DNA of 64,000 bases from Nocardioides sp. W7 (GCF_022919075.1 NZ_CP095078.1:5448253-5512252); one strand, 5' to 3'. Shown: positions 34,700 through 45,406, counted from the first letter of the stretch. The notes: a model not told the origin generated them from the sequence alone. Translations and numbers: made by a program.

Positions 34700-35098
34700 T
34701 CAGTCCTCCGGCTCGTCGGCCAGGACGACCTCGACCTCGAAGCCCTCGCCGTTCTCGAGGTAGAGCGCGGTGTGCTGCTCGCCCCCGGCGTGCGGATAGC
34801 GGTCGGCGAACATCTCGTGCCAGCCGTGGGCACTCGACTCGGCTCGCAGCCGGTCGAGCGCGCGGCGGTCGCCGACGTGCAGGGCGAGGTGGTTGACGCC
34901 CGACCGGAGCCGGTCGTGTGGCCCGTCGACCTGGTCGGCCGAGCGCTCCACGAAGAGGTAGGTGCCGTCCGGGTGCGCCCAGGAGAGGACCGCGTCGTCG
35001 GCCTCCCAGCCGAGCTCGCCGAGTAGCCAGCCCCACTCCTCCGCCGCGAGGTCCGGGTCGCTCACCCACAGGTCGAGGTGGTGCAGCGCGCGCATCAT
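34700..35098 (-). CDS. VOC family protein (glyoxalase/dioxygenase fold)
   Basis: This 132-residue single-domain protein has two beta-alpha-beta-beta-beta modules: ALHHLDLWVSDPDLAAEEW with a metal-binding His at the start, GVNHLALHVGDR in the middle and a terminal ENGEGFEVEVVL with a metal Glu. Such proteins may be glyoxalases, small dioxygenases or antibiotic-binding proteins; the substrate cannot be told. It is divergent from an LLM enzyme across 47 bp that hold a KstR-like box. The start is ATG 35098 or the adjacent ATG 35095. Confidence 0.8.
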   Translation of the reverse strand: MMRALHHLDLWVSDPDLAAEEWGWLLGELGWEADDAVLSWAHPDGTYLFVERSADQVDGPHDRLRSGVNHLALHVGDRRALDRLRAESSAHGWHEMFADRYPHAGGEQHTALYLENGEGFEVEVVLADEPED

Positions 35099-35132
35099 GA
35101 CGCCACGGTAGTCCCACGCCGACCCGCAGAAC

Positions 35133-35146
35133 GAGAACACGTTCTA
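35133..35146. promoter_or_regulatory. KstR-like box overlapping the LLM start codon
   Basis: GAGAACACGTTCTA matches TnnAACnnGTTnnA except for the first base, and shares AGAACACGTTCT with the site at 9233. Its last base is the A of the annotated ATG 35146. Confidence 0.5.
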
Positions 35147-36033
35147 TGGTGGCGCTCGTGCGCTTCTCGATCAGCTCGGCCTTCATCCCGACCGACCAGC
35201 TGCTGCCCATCGCCCGGGCGGCCGACGAGCTCGGCTACCACAGCATCGCGGTGCCCGACCACGTCGTCGACCTGGAGACGCTGAGCACGCCGTACCCCTA
35301 CACGCCCGACGGCGCGCGCCGCTGGGACCACTCCGCACAGTGGCCCGACCCGTGGGTGCTCGTCGGGGCGCTCGCCGCGGTGACCACCCGGCTGCGCTTC
35401 TTCACCTCCGTCTACGTCCCGGCGATGCGCAACCCCTTCCAGGTCGCGAAGTCGGTCGGTACGGCGGCGGTGCTGTCCGGCAACCGGGTCAGCCTCGGGG
35501 TCGGCATCGGCTGGTGCGAGGAGGAGTTCACGCTGCTGGAGCAGAACTTCCGCACCCGCGGCCGGCGTACCGACGAGGGCCTGGCCCTGGTCAAGGCACT
35601 CTGGGAGCCGGGCTGGACGGAGTTCCACGGCGAGTTCTACGACGCCCCGCGCCTCGTCATGGAGCCGACCCCGACCGTCCAGCCGCCGATCTTCGTCGGC
35701 GGGCTCTCCGAGATCGCGTTCGCCCGCGCCGCCCGGCACGACGGCTGGATCGGCGACATGTACAAGACCGACGAGGCCATCGGGTGGGCGACCCGGCTCG
35801 CGGAGGTCCGCGCCGAGCAGGGTGCCACCGGCGACTTCGAGGTCATCGTCGCGCTCACCGACGCGTTCCTGCCCGAGCACTTCGACCGGGCCCGGAAGGG
35901 CGGGGTGACCGAGTGCATGACCATGCCCTGGGCGTACTACTTCGGCATGGACGCCACCGTCGAGCAGAAGCTCGAGGGCATGCAGCGCTTCGCCGCCGAC
36001 GTCATCGAGCCGTTGAGCGCCACCGCCGGCTGA
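35146..36033 (+). CDS. LLM class (F420-dependent type) oxidoreductase
   Basis: This protein of up to 295 residues has the luciferase-like barrel: RFSISSAFIPTDQLLPIARAADELGY, then SIAVPDHVVDL, LSGNRVSLGVGIGWCEEEF and PTVQPPIFVGGLSEIAFARAA. Relatives are F420-dependent. It lies directly under a KstR-like site; a KstR-controlled F420-type oxidoreductase is also known in mycobacterial cholesterol clusters. If the box overlaps the promoter, GTG 35158 four codons in may be the real start. The substrate is unknown. Confidence 0.83.
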   Translation: MVALVRFSISSAFIPTDQLLPIARAADELGYHSIAVPDHVVDLETLSTPYPYTPDGARRWDHSAQWPDPWVLVGALAAVTTRLRFFTSVYVPAMRNPFQVAKSVGTAAVLSGNRVSLGVGIGWCEEEFTLLEQNFRTRGRRTDEGLALVKALWEPGWTEFHGEFYDAPRLVMEPTPTVQPPIFVGGLSEIAFARAARHDGWIGDMYKTDEAIGWATRLAEVRAEQGATGDFEVIVALTDAFLPEHFDRARKGGVTECMTMPWAYYFGMDATVEQKLEGMQRFAADVIEPLSATAG

Positions 36034-36045
36034 ACCGGCAGCGGG

Positions 36046-37611
<1,566 letters not shown>

Positions 37612-37650
37612 GGACCCAGCCTATCGGCGGCGCCGGGGCGGTGAACGCAC

Positions 37651-37686
37651 CAGGGCCCGGCCGGGGAGGGAGGTGGCCGGGCCCTG
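37651..37686. other. Hairpin in the guaA upstream region
   Basis: CAGGGCCCGGCC (37651-37662) and its exact complement (37675-37686) form a 12-bp stem with a 12-nt loop, 40 bp upstream of the guaA ATG. It could be a leader structure on the guaA transcript. No purine-riboswitch core is recognisable. Confidence 0.5.
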
Positions 37687-37838
37687 ATCGTCCAGGCGAC
37701 TTGTCGAACAGTGCGTGGACTCGTCGACCCGGCAACGGAGGGAGCAACTGGACCGGGCCTTCTCTGCCTCAACGAACTCCCCGGAAGCGGGTTACGGCCC
37801 ACTCGCGGCGCGACTCCGAGGGGCCGTAGCCTGCCGGG

Positions 37839-38333
37839 ATGACCGCTCCCGCCCTCCGCCCCGGCACGCCGGCGGACGCGGCCGCCGTCGCCGGCCTCTG
37901 GCACGCCGGCTGGCACGACGGCCACGCGGGCCACGTGCCCGACGGCCTCACCGCGGCCCGCACGCTCACCGCCTTCCACGAGCGCGCGCCCCTCCGGGTC
38001 TCCGACACCACGATCGCGGACATCGGCGGCGAGGTCGCCGGCTTCGTGATGGTCGTCGGCGACGAGGTCGAGCAGGTCTACGTCGGCTCCGCCCATCGCG
38101 GCAGCGGGGTCGCGGCCCTGCTGCTCGACGAGGCGGAGCGACAGGTCGCTGCCACCGGGTACGACGAGGCCTGGCTGGCGGTCGTCGAGGGCAACGCGCG
38201 GGCCCGACGGTTCTACGAGAACCACGGCTGGCACGACGGCGGACCGCTGCCGTACGAGGTCAGCGCCGGCGGCTCGTCGTACGTCTCACCCTGCCGGAGG
38301 TACGTCAAGCGGCGGGTCCGGGCGCGCCCGTAG
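37839..38333 (+). CDS. GNAT family N-acetyltransferase
   Basis: This 164-residue protein has the GNAT order: LRPGTPADAAAVAGLWHAGW, then EVAGFVMVVGDEVEQVYVGSAHRGSGVAALLLDEAER in sections (acetyl-CoA loop HRGSGVAALLL), and the terminal VVEGNARARRFYENHGW. The substrate is unknown. It stands alone, divergent from guaA. The 206 bp after its stop, up to the HNH gene end, show no gene or clear structure. Confidence 0.87.
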   Translation: MTAPALRPGTPADAAAVAGLWHAGWHDGHAGHVPDGLTAARTLTAFHERAPLRVSDTTIADIGGEVAGFVMVVGDEVEQVYVGSAHRGSGVAALLLDEAERQVAATGYDEAWLAVVEGNARARRFYENHGWHDGGPLPYEVSAGGSSYVSPCRRYVKRRVRARP

Positions 38334-38539
38334 CCCTGGGCGGTCGGTAGCCGCGGACCGGAGGACTCATCATCCTCGGATCGCGAGCACCACCTTCGAT
38401 TCCCGCGGCCGAACATCGCGTCCGCCGACGATCCGGAGGCGCTCAGCGGTCACGTCCTGCACTCGCGTCCGGGCGGCTGGATCCGACTACTGCCTGTCCG
38501 AGCGCGCGGCGTGCCTGTAGCCCTGACGGGCCGAGGCGG

Positions 38540-39838
38540 TCAGGGCTGCAGGGTGTCGAGCGGGATGGTGCCGGCGTGGTCGCGTTTCATCAGCAGACCG
38601 TTGGGGCTTCGCCAGACGAAGGTGGTGTCGTCGAGCTTGTCGTAGCGCCATCTGGTGTGGGTCTTGGCCCGGTGATGGCGCCGGCAGAGCGGGGCGATGT
38701 TGCAGTCGCAGGTCGGTCCGCCGCGGGCGGCGGGGTCGATGTGGTCGCAGTCGCAGCGTCGGGCCGGCTTGCGGCACCACGGGAACACACACGAGTGCTG
38801 CAAGAGCACCTGGCGTTCGCGGAGCCGATCCGGAGTTTCGTAGGCGTCGACGTGGACGTGGCCGTCGAGGTCGATGACCGGCTTGACGGTGACCTGGGTG
38901 TCGGAGTTGGCGCACCAGGTCCTTACCTGGTCGGCGGAGACGAAGGACCGAGTTTCCTCGACGCGCGCCAGGTGCAGGTCGTCGCTGGTGGTGGTGCCGA
39001 GGGCGGCGTCGGAGAGGTGCACGTGCAGCACCACCTGTCGCGGCCGCTTCCGCTGCCGGCCCTCGGGCTCCCCGGCGTTCAACTCCAGCGACAGCTGGCG
39101 CCGGGCCAGGTCACCCACGGCGATCGAGCGGCGGATGTCAACCGGCACGTCGAGTCCCAGGGCGCCGAGTTCGCGGGCGCGGCGGGCGACGGCGTCCTCC
39201 AGATCGAGGGCGTCGGCCAGATCCAACGTGCCGTGCACGTCGACGGTGCCGTCGAACGAGACCTGCTGGGACTCGATGTCGAAGTGTCGCTTCTCGAACG
39301 ACGCCTCCCGCCGGGCCCGACCTTCGGCGGGGTCGTACGTCACCCGGGCTTCCTCGACCGTCCGGTCGAGCTGGGCGATCGAGACCTTGTGCGCCACCGC
39401 GTGCAGGTACGCGTCCACGTAGGCCGCACCCTCCATCGGCAGGTCACTGGTGGACTTCGCGATCCGCCGGGCCTTCCACACCGGCAGGTCCAACGCCTGG
39501 ACCCGGCCGTAGATCCTCGGCAGCCGGTGCGCCAGCTCGACCGCATCGCCCAGGTAGATCCGCCCAGCATCGGTAGAGAGTCCCAGCGCAGCGGCGAACT
39601 CCAACACACTGAACTCCGCCACCAACGGCGCACCCTCCCCGGCGATCGCGACCGGCTCCTGACTGCCCGGGACCAGGCTCGCGGCCTCGTCGGGGGAGTC
39701 GGTGGAGTGCATCGCCGCCCAGGCCACCGCGGACGCCAGCAGGTTCGCCGAGGCCCGGGCCTCGGCCTGCCGCTCAGCGCGCACGAACGCGAGCAACGCG
39801 GATGCGTCGTCGCAGTCGTGGAGCTCACCGTTGGCCAT
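38540..39838 (-). CDS. DUF222 / HNH endonuclease (13E12 repeat family) protein
   Basis: This 432-residue protein has an N-terminal DUF222 region (SVLEFAAALGLSTDAGRIYLGDAVELAHRLP in essence, with VQALDLPVWKARRIAKST) and a C-terminal HNH nuclease with C-x4-C, CDCDHIDPAARGG and NIAPLCRRHHRAKT. This is the 13E12 family, repeated many times in actinobacterial genomes and thought to behave like selfish or mobile genes. ATG 39838 is chosen. It sits against a tandem duplication of the choD 3' end, consistent with local rearrangement. Confidence 0.9.
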   Translation of the reverse strand: MANGELHDCDDASALLAFVRAERQAEARASANLLASAVAWAAMHSTDSPDEAASLVPGSQEPVAIAGEGAPLVAEFSVLEFAAALGLSTDAGRIYLGDAVELAHRLPRIYGRVQALDLPVWKARRIAKSTSDLPMEGAAYVDAYLHAVAHKVSIAQLDRTVEEARVTYDPAEGRARREASFEKRHFDIESQQVSFDGTVDVHGTLDLADALDLEDAVARRARELGALGLDVPVDIRRSIAVGDLARRQLSLELNAGEPEGRQRKRPRQVVLHVHLSDAALGTTTSDDLHLARVEETRSFVSADQVRTWCANSDTQVTVKPVIDLDGHVHVDAYETPDRLRERQVLLQHSCVFPWCRKPARRCDCDHIDPAARGGPTCDCNIAPLCRRHHRAKTHTRWRYDKLDDTTFVWRSPNGLLMKRDHAGTIPLDTLQP

Positions 39839-39880
39839 ACCAGTAATGTATTCGAGGCCACCGACAGTCCGGGTTGTTCT

Positions 39881-40199
39881 TCCACAGCGGTGACCACGAC
39901 GGTCGACCCGAAGCCACCGTGAGCCGACCAGCAACCGCGACCAGGTACGACGAGTGCTGCGGACGACGAGCCCCTTACTTCACTGAAAATCTTCGAACCA
40001 GCCTGGTGCCGACAAGAGACCCCAACCCACCGCCGTACGGAAGCTCACCGGATCTCGACAACGTCAGGCGCCAGAGCGCCTTCCTGCTCGATCACCGGCA
40101 GGGACCGCGGGTCAGGTGACGCCCACGCTCGGGAGCCGGAGGACGACGTGGGCGACCCGGAGGTAGGTCTCCCCCAGCGCGGGACGCGGCGTCGCGCTT
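39881..40199. repeat. Direct repeat unit 1: degenerate copy of the choD 3' region
   Basis: Starting TCCACAGCGGTGACCACGAC, this unit matches 40243-40620 with scattered substitutions and two main deletions. The copies share GAACCAGCCTGGTGCCGAC and CGGATCTCGACAACGTCAGG, as well as the choD stop region. Together with unit 2 it fills most of the 650-bp gap between the HNH gene and choD; no intact gene lies here. Confidence 0.85.
40112..40199 (-). pseudogene. Degenerate duplicate of the choD C terminus
   Basis: Read on the minus strand in the choD register, the end gives LRLPSVGVT then stop, against LRLPIVDVS and stop in the intact gene. Further upstream the EVGLP-type codons and GAGGTAGGTCTCCCCCAGCG remain, but deletions break the frame. 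It has no start or body. Confidence 0.6.
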
Positions 40200-40242
40200 G
40201 ACCAGGGTGATGCACCGGCGTCACGCAATTCCGACGGAGCCA

Positions 40243-40620
40243 TCCACAGCGGTGACCACGACGGTCGACCCGAAGCGACCGTGAGCCGAGCAGCCGCCGC
40301 GACCAGGTACGACGAGTGCCGCGAACGACGAGCCCCTTATTTCATTGAAAGGGCTTCGAACCAGCCTGGTGCCGACAAGAGACCCCAACCCACCGCCGTA
40401 CGGAAGGTCACCGGATCTCGACAACGTCAGGCGCCAGCGCGCCTTCCTGCTCGATCACCGGGGCTCGATCACCGGCGGGGACCGCGGGTCAGCTGACGTC
40501 CACGATCGGGAGCCGGAGCGCACCGGGGGCGTGGGCGGGGACGACCGGGGCTGCGGGGGCGACGGGATCGACCCGGAGGTAGGTCTCCCCCAGCGCGGGA
40601 CGCGGGTCGCGCTCGCCCTT
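40243..40620. repeat. Direct repeat unit 2, overlapping the intact choD 3' end
   Basis: The second copy of the duplication begins at the same TCCACAGCGG word. Positions 40489-40620 encode the last 43 or so residues of choD; 40243-40488 are non-coding. Inside, CTCGATCACCGG is itself doubled near 40453 and 40466, one of the differences from unit 1. Confidence 0.85.
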
Positions 40621-42207
40621 GTTGGGCCACAGTGCCATCGCCCGCTCGGCCTGGGCCGTGATCGTCAGGGACGGGTTCACGCCCAGGTTGGCGGTCACGG
40701 CCGAGCCGTCGACCACGTGCAGGCCTGGGTGGCCGTAGAGGCGCTGGTAGGGGTCGATGACGCCGGTCTCGGGTGAGTCCCCGATCGCACAGCCGCCCAG
40801 GAAGTGGGCGGTGAGCGGCCGGTTGAACGCGTCGCCGACGGCGCTGCCCGGGAAGCCGCCCATGATCCGCGCCATCGACCGGATCGCCTCGTTGCCGGCC
40901 GGGATCCAGGTCGGGTTGGGGACGCCGTGGCCCTGCTTGGAGGTGAGGTAGCGCCGCTTCGTGAACGGGATCCGCTTGGTGTAGGTGGTGATCGAGTTGT
41001 CGAGGCTCTGCATCACCAGCGCGATGACGGTCCGCTCCGACCAGTGCTTCATGTCGTAGAGCGTCGGGATGTCGCGCCGCTGACGCCACATCTCGCGCGC
41101 CCAGGTGCGCCAGCGCGGCTCGTCGCCGTCGCCGTCGGTCAGCACCGACTGCAGCAGCGACATCAGGTTGCTGCCCTTGCCGTAGCGCACCGGTTCGATG
41201 TGCGTGTCGGGGTCGGGGTGGAAGCTGGACGTGATCGCGATGCCCTGGCTGTAGTCGACGTCGCCGTCGTAGGCGATCGCGCCGCCGATGGACTCGGAGT
41301 TGGTGCGCGCGAGGTGACCGATCCGCTCGGAGACGCGGGGCAGGTGACCCTCGTCCTTCATCCGGTGCAGCAGCCGCTGGGTGCCGAGCGCGGAGGCGGA
41401 GAACACCACCTGCTCGGCCGTGAGGGTACGCCGGGCGCCCCGGCCGGGCCGCTTGGCCTTGGTGTAGCGGACCTCGACGTCGTACCCGCCGCCGTCTCGA
41501 GGGGCGACCCGGGTGACGGTCGTGAGCGGCAGCACGGCGGCGCCGTTCTGCTCGGCGAGGAAGAGGTAGTTCTTGACCAGGGTGTTCTTGGCGTTGTGGC
41601 GACACCCCGTCATGCACTCGCCGCAGCCGATGCAGGTGGTGCGCTCTGGCCCGGTGCCGCCGAAGAAGGGGTCGGCGACCCGCTCCCCCTGCGTCTGACC
41701 GGGCTCTCCGAAGAAGACGCCGACCGGGGCCGGGTGGAAGGTGTCGGCCACACCCATCTCGGAGGCGACCTTCTCCATCACCTCGTCGGAGGGGGTGCGA
41801 AGGGGGTTCTCGACGACGCCGAGCATCCGCTTGGCCTGGTCGTAGAACGGTGCCAGCTCCGATCGCCAGTCGGTGATGTGGCCCCACTGCGGATCGTCGT
41901 AGAAGGCGGGCAGCGGCTCGTAGAGGGTGTTGGCGTAGACCAGCGAGCCACCACCCACCCCCGCCCCGGAGACGATGATGCAGTCCCGCAGGGCGTCGAT
42001 GCGCTGGATGCCGTAGCAGCCGACCTCGGGCCGGAACAGGTAGTTCTTGACGTCGAAGGAGGTGTCGGGGAGGTCGTCGTCCGCGAACCGGGCACCGGCC
42101 TCGACCACGCCGACGCGGTAGCCCTTCTCGGTCAGCCGCAGCGCCGTGACCGAGCCGCCGAAGCCGGAGCCGACGACCAGGACGTCGAAGTCGAACTCGT
42201 CGCTCAT
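40489..42207 (-). CDS. choD: Cholesterol oxidase-like GMC oxidoreductase (ChoD)
   Basis: This 572-residue FAD protein has FDVLVVGSGFGGSVTALRL (dinucleotide fold), SGAGVGGGSLVYANTLY (FAD loop), CMTGCRHNAKNTLVKNY, RTNSESI, KQGHGVPNPTWIP and a closing VVDGSAVTANLGVNPSLTI. These match the M. tuberculosis ChoD (Rv3409c) type closely along the full length. Members oxidise 3-beta-hydroxysteroids to 3-keto-4-ene steroids, though mycobacterial ChoD activity on cholesterol has been debated. No signal peptide is seen. It is the last gene of a five-gene cluster and overlaps the upstream ALDH stop by ATGA. Its 3' end is partly duplicated downstream. Confidence 0.88.
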   Translation of the reverse strand: MSDEFDFDVLVVGSGFGGSVTALRLTEKGYRVGVVEAGARFADDDLPDTSFDVKNYLFRPEVGCYGIQRIDALRDCIIVSGAGVGGGSLVYANTLYEPLPAFYDDPQWGHITDWRSELAPFYDQAKRMLGVVENPLRTPSDEVMEKVASEMGVADTFHPAPVGVFFGEPGQTQGERVADPFFGGTGPERTTCIGCGECMTGCRHNAKNTLVKNYLFLAEQNGAAVLPLTTVTRVAPRDGGGYDVEVRYTKAKRPGRGARRTLTAEQVVFSASALGTQRLLHRMKDEGHLPRVSERIGHLARTNSESIGGAIAYDGDVDYSQGIAITSSFHPDPDTHIEPVRYGKGSNLMSLLQSVLTDGDGDEPRWRTWAREMWRQRRDIPTLYDMKHWSERTVIALVMQSLDNSITTYTKRIPFTKRRYLTSKQGHGVPNPTWIPAGNEAIRSMARIMGGFPGSAVGDAFNRPLTAHFLGGCAIGDSPETGVIDPYQRLYGHPGLHVVDGSAVTANLGVNPSLTITAQAERAMALWPNKGERDPRPALGETYLRVDPVAPAAPVVPAHAPGALRLPIVDVS

Positions 42208-43826
42208 GCCCGGCCCAGCTTCTTCATCAGCCGCAGGTTGGCGGTCATCACCTTGCCGTACGCCCGGTCGGACATGCCGAGCATCGGCGCGAACCGGATC
42301 AGCCGCTGGGTCGCGACCGACTGCGTCTCGGTGTAGCGGTGGATGCCCTCGCCGCCCTGACGGCGGCCCAGGCCGGACTGGCGCATGCCACCCATCGGCG
42401 CGTCGACGCTGGCGAAGGTGGCGCCGAAGGCCTCGTTGATGTTGACCGTCCCGCACCTGATGAACGGGGCGATCGCGCGGGCGCGGGCGCCGTCCTGGCT
42501 GTAGATGGAGGCGTTCAGGCCGTACTCGCCCTCGTTGGCGCGGGCGATGGCGTCGGCCTCGTCGTGGAAGCGGTAGAGCGAGACGACGGGGCCGAACGTC
42601 TCGTGACCGAAGCAGGTCATGTCGGGCGTGACGCCCTCCAGGATGGTGGGCTCGAAGAAGTACGGCCCGAGGTCGGGCCGCGCTCGGCCGCCGGTCAGCA
42701 CCCGAGCGCCCTTGGCCACCGCGTCCTCGACGTGGGCGACCACGGTGTCGAGCTGCTGCTGGGAGATCAGCGAGCCCATGTCGTTGCCCCAGTCGAGCGT
42801 GGCCCCGAGCGTCATCGCCTCGGTCCGGGCCACGAACCGCTCCACGAACCGGTCGTAGACCTGGTCGGCCACGAACATCCGCTCGATGGAGACGCAGAGC
42901 TGGCCGCCGTTCGAGAACGTCGCCCGCACCGCGCCCTCGGCCGCCTTCTCCAGGTCGGCGTCGCGGAGCACGAGCAGCGGGTTCTTGCCGCCGAGCTCGA
43001 GCGAGCAGCCGATCAGCCGCTCGGCGCACCCCTTCGCGACGAGCTTGCCGGTCGCGGTCGAGCCGGTGAAGCAGACGTAGTCGGCGCGCTCGATGATCGC
43101 GGTGCCCACCTGCGAGCCCGGACCGGAGACGACCTGCCACAGGTCGCGCGGGAAGCCCGCCTCCTCGAGCAGCTGGGCGCCGAGCAGGGCCGACAGCATC
43201 GTCTGGGCGTCGGGCTTGATGACCACCGCGTTGCCGGCGAGCAGGGCCGGGAGGCCGTCGCACAGCGCCATCGTGAACGGGTAGTTCCACGGCGTGATGA
43301 TGCCGACGACGCCCTTGGCGACCCGGTTGACCTCGACCCGGGTCAGGCCCGGCACGACGCCGAGCTTGCGCTGTGGATCGAGGTGCTGGTGGGCGGTGCG
43401 CCCGTAGTAGCGCGCGGTCAGCGCGATGTGCAGCGGCTCGTCGAACGCGTGCTTGCGGGCCTTGCCCGACTCCCACACGATCAGGTCGATGATCTCGTCC
43501 TGCCGGTCGAGCACCAGGTCGTGCAGGCGCAGCAGCGCCGCCGCCCGCGCGTCGATCGGGGTGCGCGCCCACGCGTGCTGGGCCCGGCGGGCACGCCGGA
43601 AGGCCTCGTCGAGGTCCGCGTCGCTCGACTGTGGGATGTGCGCCAGCGGCGCGCCGTTCAGCGGCGAGCGCACCTCGACGGTGCGCCCCGAGGTCGCGAG
43701 CAGCCGAGCCGTCAGCGCCCCGACGTACTCCGGCTCCAAGGCGTACGACGCGGTCGGGTCGTGCTCGGGGTCGTGCGGGCCCTCGACGAGCGGACCGCCG
43801 GCGGGGCTGGGGTTCGAGGCACTCAT
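42204..43826 (-). CDS. Succinic semialdehyde dehydrogenase-type aldehyde dehydrogenase (GabD2-like)
   Basis: This 540-residue ALDH has the cofactor segment GVVGIITPWNYPFTMAL, CFTGSTATGKLVA, catalytic Glu in LELGGKNPLLVL and catalytic Cys in FSNGGQLCVSIERM. Its long N-terminal extension and overall pattern fit the mycobacterial GabD2 branch. The cluster context (ChoD, another ALDH) suggests it may instead act on an aldehyde from steroid or terpenoid breakdown. It is coupled to choD by ATGA. A 100-bp gap separates it from the upstream ALDH gene. Confidence 0.85.
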   Translation of the reverse strand: MSASNPSPAGGPLVEGPHDPEHDPTASYALEPEYVGALTARLLATSGRTVEVRSPLNGAPLAHIPQSSDADLDEAFRRARRAQHAWARTPIDARAAALLRLHDLVLDRQDEIIDLIVWESGKARKHAFDEPLHIALTARYYGRTAHQHLDPQRKLGVVPGLTRVEVNRVAKGVVGIITPWNYPFTMALCDGLPALLAGNAVVIKPDAQTMLSALLGAQLLEEAGFPRDLWQVVSGPGSQVGTAIIERADYVCFTGSTATGKLVAKGCAERLIGCSLELGGKNPLLVLRDADLEKAAEGAVRATFSNGGQLCVSIERMFVADQVYDRFVERFVARTEAMTLGATLDWGNDMGSLISQQQLDTVVAHVEDAVAKGARVLTGGRARPDLGPYFFEPTILEGVTPDMTCFGHETFGPVVSLYRFHDEADAIARANEGEYGLNASIYSQDGARARAIAPFIRCGTVNINEAFGATFASVDAPMGGMRQSGLGRRQGGEGIHRYTETQSVATQRLIRFAPMLGMSDRAYGKVMTANLRLMKKLGRA

Positions 43827-43926
43827 GAAACCGAGCGTATGTGACGCCAGTCTCCGGAACTACCACCGAGTAGGAAGATGTCCGGTTTTACAACAGACCG
43901 ACGCCTGTCAACGCCCGGTCGTGCCA

Positions 43927-45381
43927 CTACATCGCGGGCGCGGTCGGGTAGATCGCCTTCAGCTCGGTGTACTGCGCCAGCCCCTCGGGCCCGAACTCGC
44001 GGCCGATGCCGGAGGCCTTGAAGCCGCCGAACGGGGCGGCGAAGTCCATCGTGTACGTGTTCACGCCGTAGGTGCCGGCGCGGACCCGACGGGCCACCGA
44101 CAGCCCGGCCTCCTGGTCGGCGGTCCAGACGGTGCCGGCCAGGCCGTAGTCGGAGTCGTTGGCGATCCGGACGGCGTCGTCGACGTCGTCGTACGGGATC
44201 ACCGAGAGGACCGGTCCGAAGATCTCCTCCTGGGCGATCCGCATCCGGTTGTCGACGTCGGCGAAAACGGTCGGGCGGACGTACCAGCCCGTCGACAGGC
44301 CCTCGGGCATGCCGTTGCCGCCGACGACGAGGCGGGCGCCCTCCTCCTGGCCGAGCGCGATGTACTTCTCCACCCGCTCCTGCTGGCGCTGCGCGACCAT
44401 CGGGCCGATCTCGGTGGCCGGGTCGGCGGGGTCGCCGACGGCCATGCCGGCGACGGTCTCGGCGAGTGCGTCGACGACGGCGGCGTAGTTCTTCCGCGAT
44501 GCCAGGATCCGGGTCTGGGCCACGCAGGCCTGGCCGGAGTTCATCAGGGCGACGAACTTCAGGCCCTCCATCGTCGCGGCCAGGTCGGCGTCGTCGAGGA
44601 CGATCGCGGCGGACTTGCCGCCGAGCTCCAGGCTGACCCGCTTGAGCTGCTCGCCGCAGACCGCGGCGATCTTGCGGCCCGCCGCGGTCGAGCCGGTGAA
44701 GGCCACCTTGTCGATCCCGGGGTGGGCGACCAGGTGCTCGCCCACCTCGCGGCCGGCGGCGACGATGTTGACCACTCCGGCGGGTACGCCGGCCTCGGCC
44801 AGCAGCTCGGCCATCAGGTAGGCGTCCAGCGGCGTCTCCGGGGCCGGCTTCAGCACCACGGTGTTGCCGGCGAGCAGCGCCGGGACGACCTTGGAGATGG
44901 TCGTGAACTGCGGGACGTTCCACGGCGGGATCGCCGCGACCACGCCCACCGGCTCGCGGCGCACGATCACGTCCGAGCCCAGCGCGCCCGGCCGGGTCTC
45001 CTCCCACGGGAAGGCCCGGGCGACGGCCAGGAACGACTCGATCTGCATCCACGGCGCCGGCGACTGGGCCAGGTTGGCGAACGACGTCGGCGAGCCCATC
45101 TCGATGGTGATCAGCTCGGCCATCTCGGTCAGCTTGCCGGCGTACAGCATCGAGAAGGCAGCGATCACCTCGATCCGCTCCTCCGGGCTCATCCGGGGCC
45201 ACGGCCCCTCGTCGAAGGCCCGCCGGGCCGCGGCGACCGCGGCATCGACGTCGGCGTTGCTGCCCTCGGGCACGGTCGCGACGACCTGCTCGGAGTGCGG
45301 CGAGACGACCTGGATCGTGTCGGAGGTGGCGGGGGTGGCCCACTCCCCGTCGATGAAGAAGGTGTCGCGGTCGAGGCTCAT
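43927..45381 (-). CDS. NAD(P)-dependent aldehyde dehydrogenase
   Basis: This 484-residue ALDH has GVVAAIPPWNVPQFTTISKVVPAL (here VAAIPPWNVPQF), AFTGSTAAGRKIA, catalytic Glu in LELGGKSAAIVL, catalytic Cys in NSGQACVAQTRI and EIFGPVLSVIPY. The Asn that polarises the aldehyde is in PPWNVPQ. The family includes dehydrogenases for geranial and other lipophilic aldehydes. It follows the AttH/CrtC-like gene after 25 bp and belongs to the choD cluster. Confidence 0.9.
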   Translation of the reverse strand: MSLDRDTFFIDGEWATPATSDTIQVVSPHSEQVVATVPEGSNADVDAAVAAARRAFDEGPWPRMSPEERIEVIAAFSMLYAGKLTEMAELITIEMGSPTSFANLAQSPAPWMQIESFLAVARAFPWEETRPGALGSDVIVRREPVGVVAAIPPWNVPQFTTISKVVPALLAGNTVVLKPAPETPLDAYLMAELLAEAGVPAGVVNIVAAGREVGEHLVAHPGIDKVAFTGSTAAGRKIAAVCGEQLKRVSLELGGKSAAIVLDDADLAATMEGLKFVALMNSGQACVAQTRILASRKNYAAVVDALAETVAGMAVGDPADPATEIGPMVAQRQQERVEKYIALGQEEGARLVVGGNGMPEGLSTGWYVRPTVFADVDNRMRIAQEEIFGPVLSVIPYDDVDDAVRIANDSDYGLAGTVWTADQEAGLSVARRVRAGTYGVNTYTMDFAAPFGGFKASGIGREFGPEGLAQYTELKAIYPTAPAM

Positions 45382-45406
45382 GTCGGGTCTCCGTCAGTCG
45401 GGTCGG

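Noticed and set aside
39839..40488. Small plus-strand frames in the repeat region (39874-40119, 40345-40776) as genes
   Set aside because: They are open in both repeat copies with different products, have no ribosome sites and one runs antisense into choD.
38540..40620. Insertion sequence or transposon at the HNH/choD region
   Set aside because: No transposase, terminal inverted repeats or target duplication were found; the direct repeat is a local duplication of the choD end.
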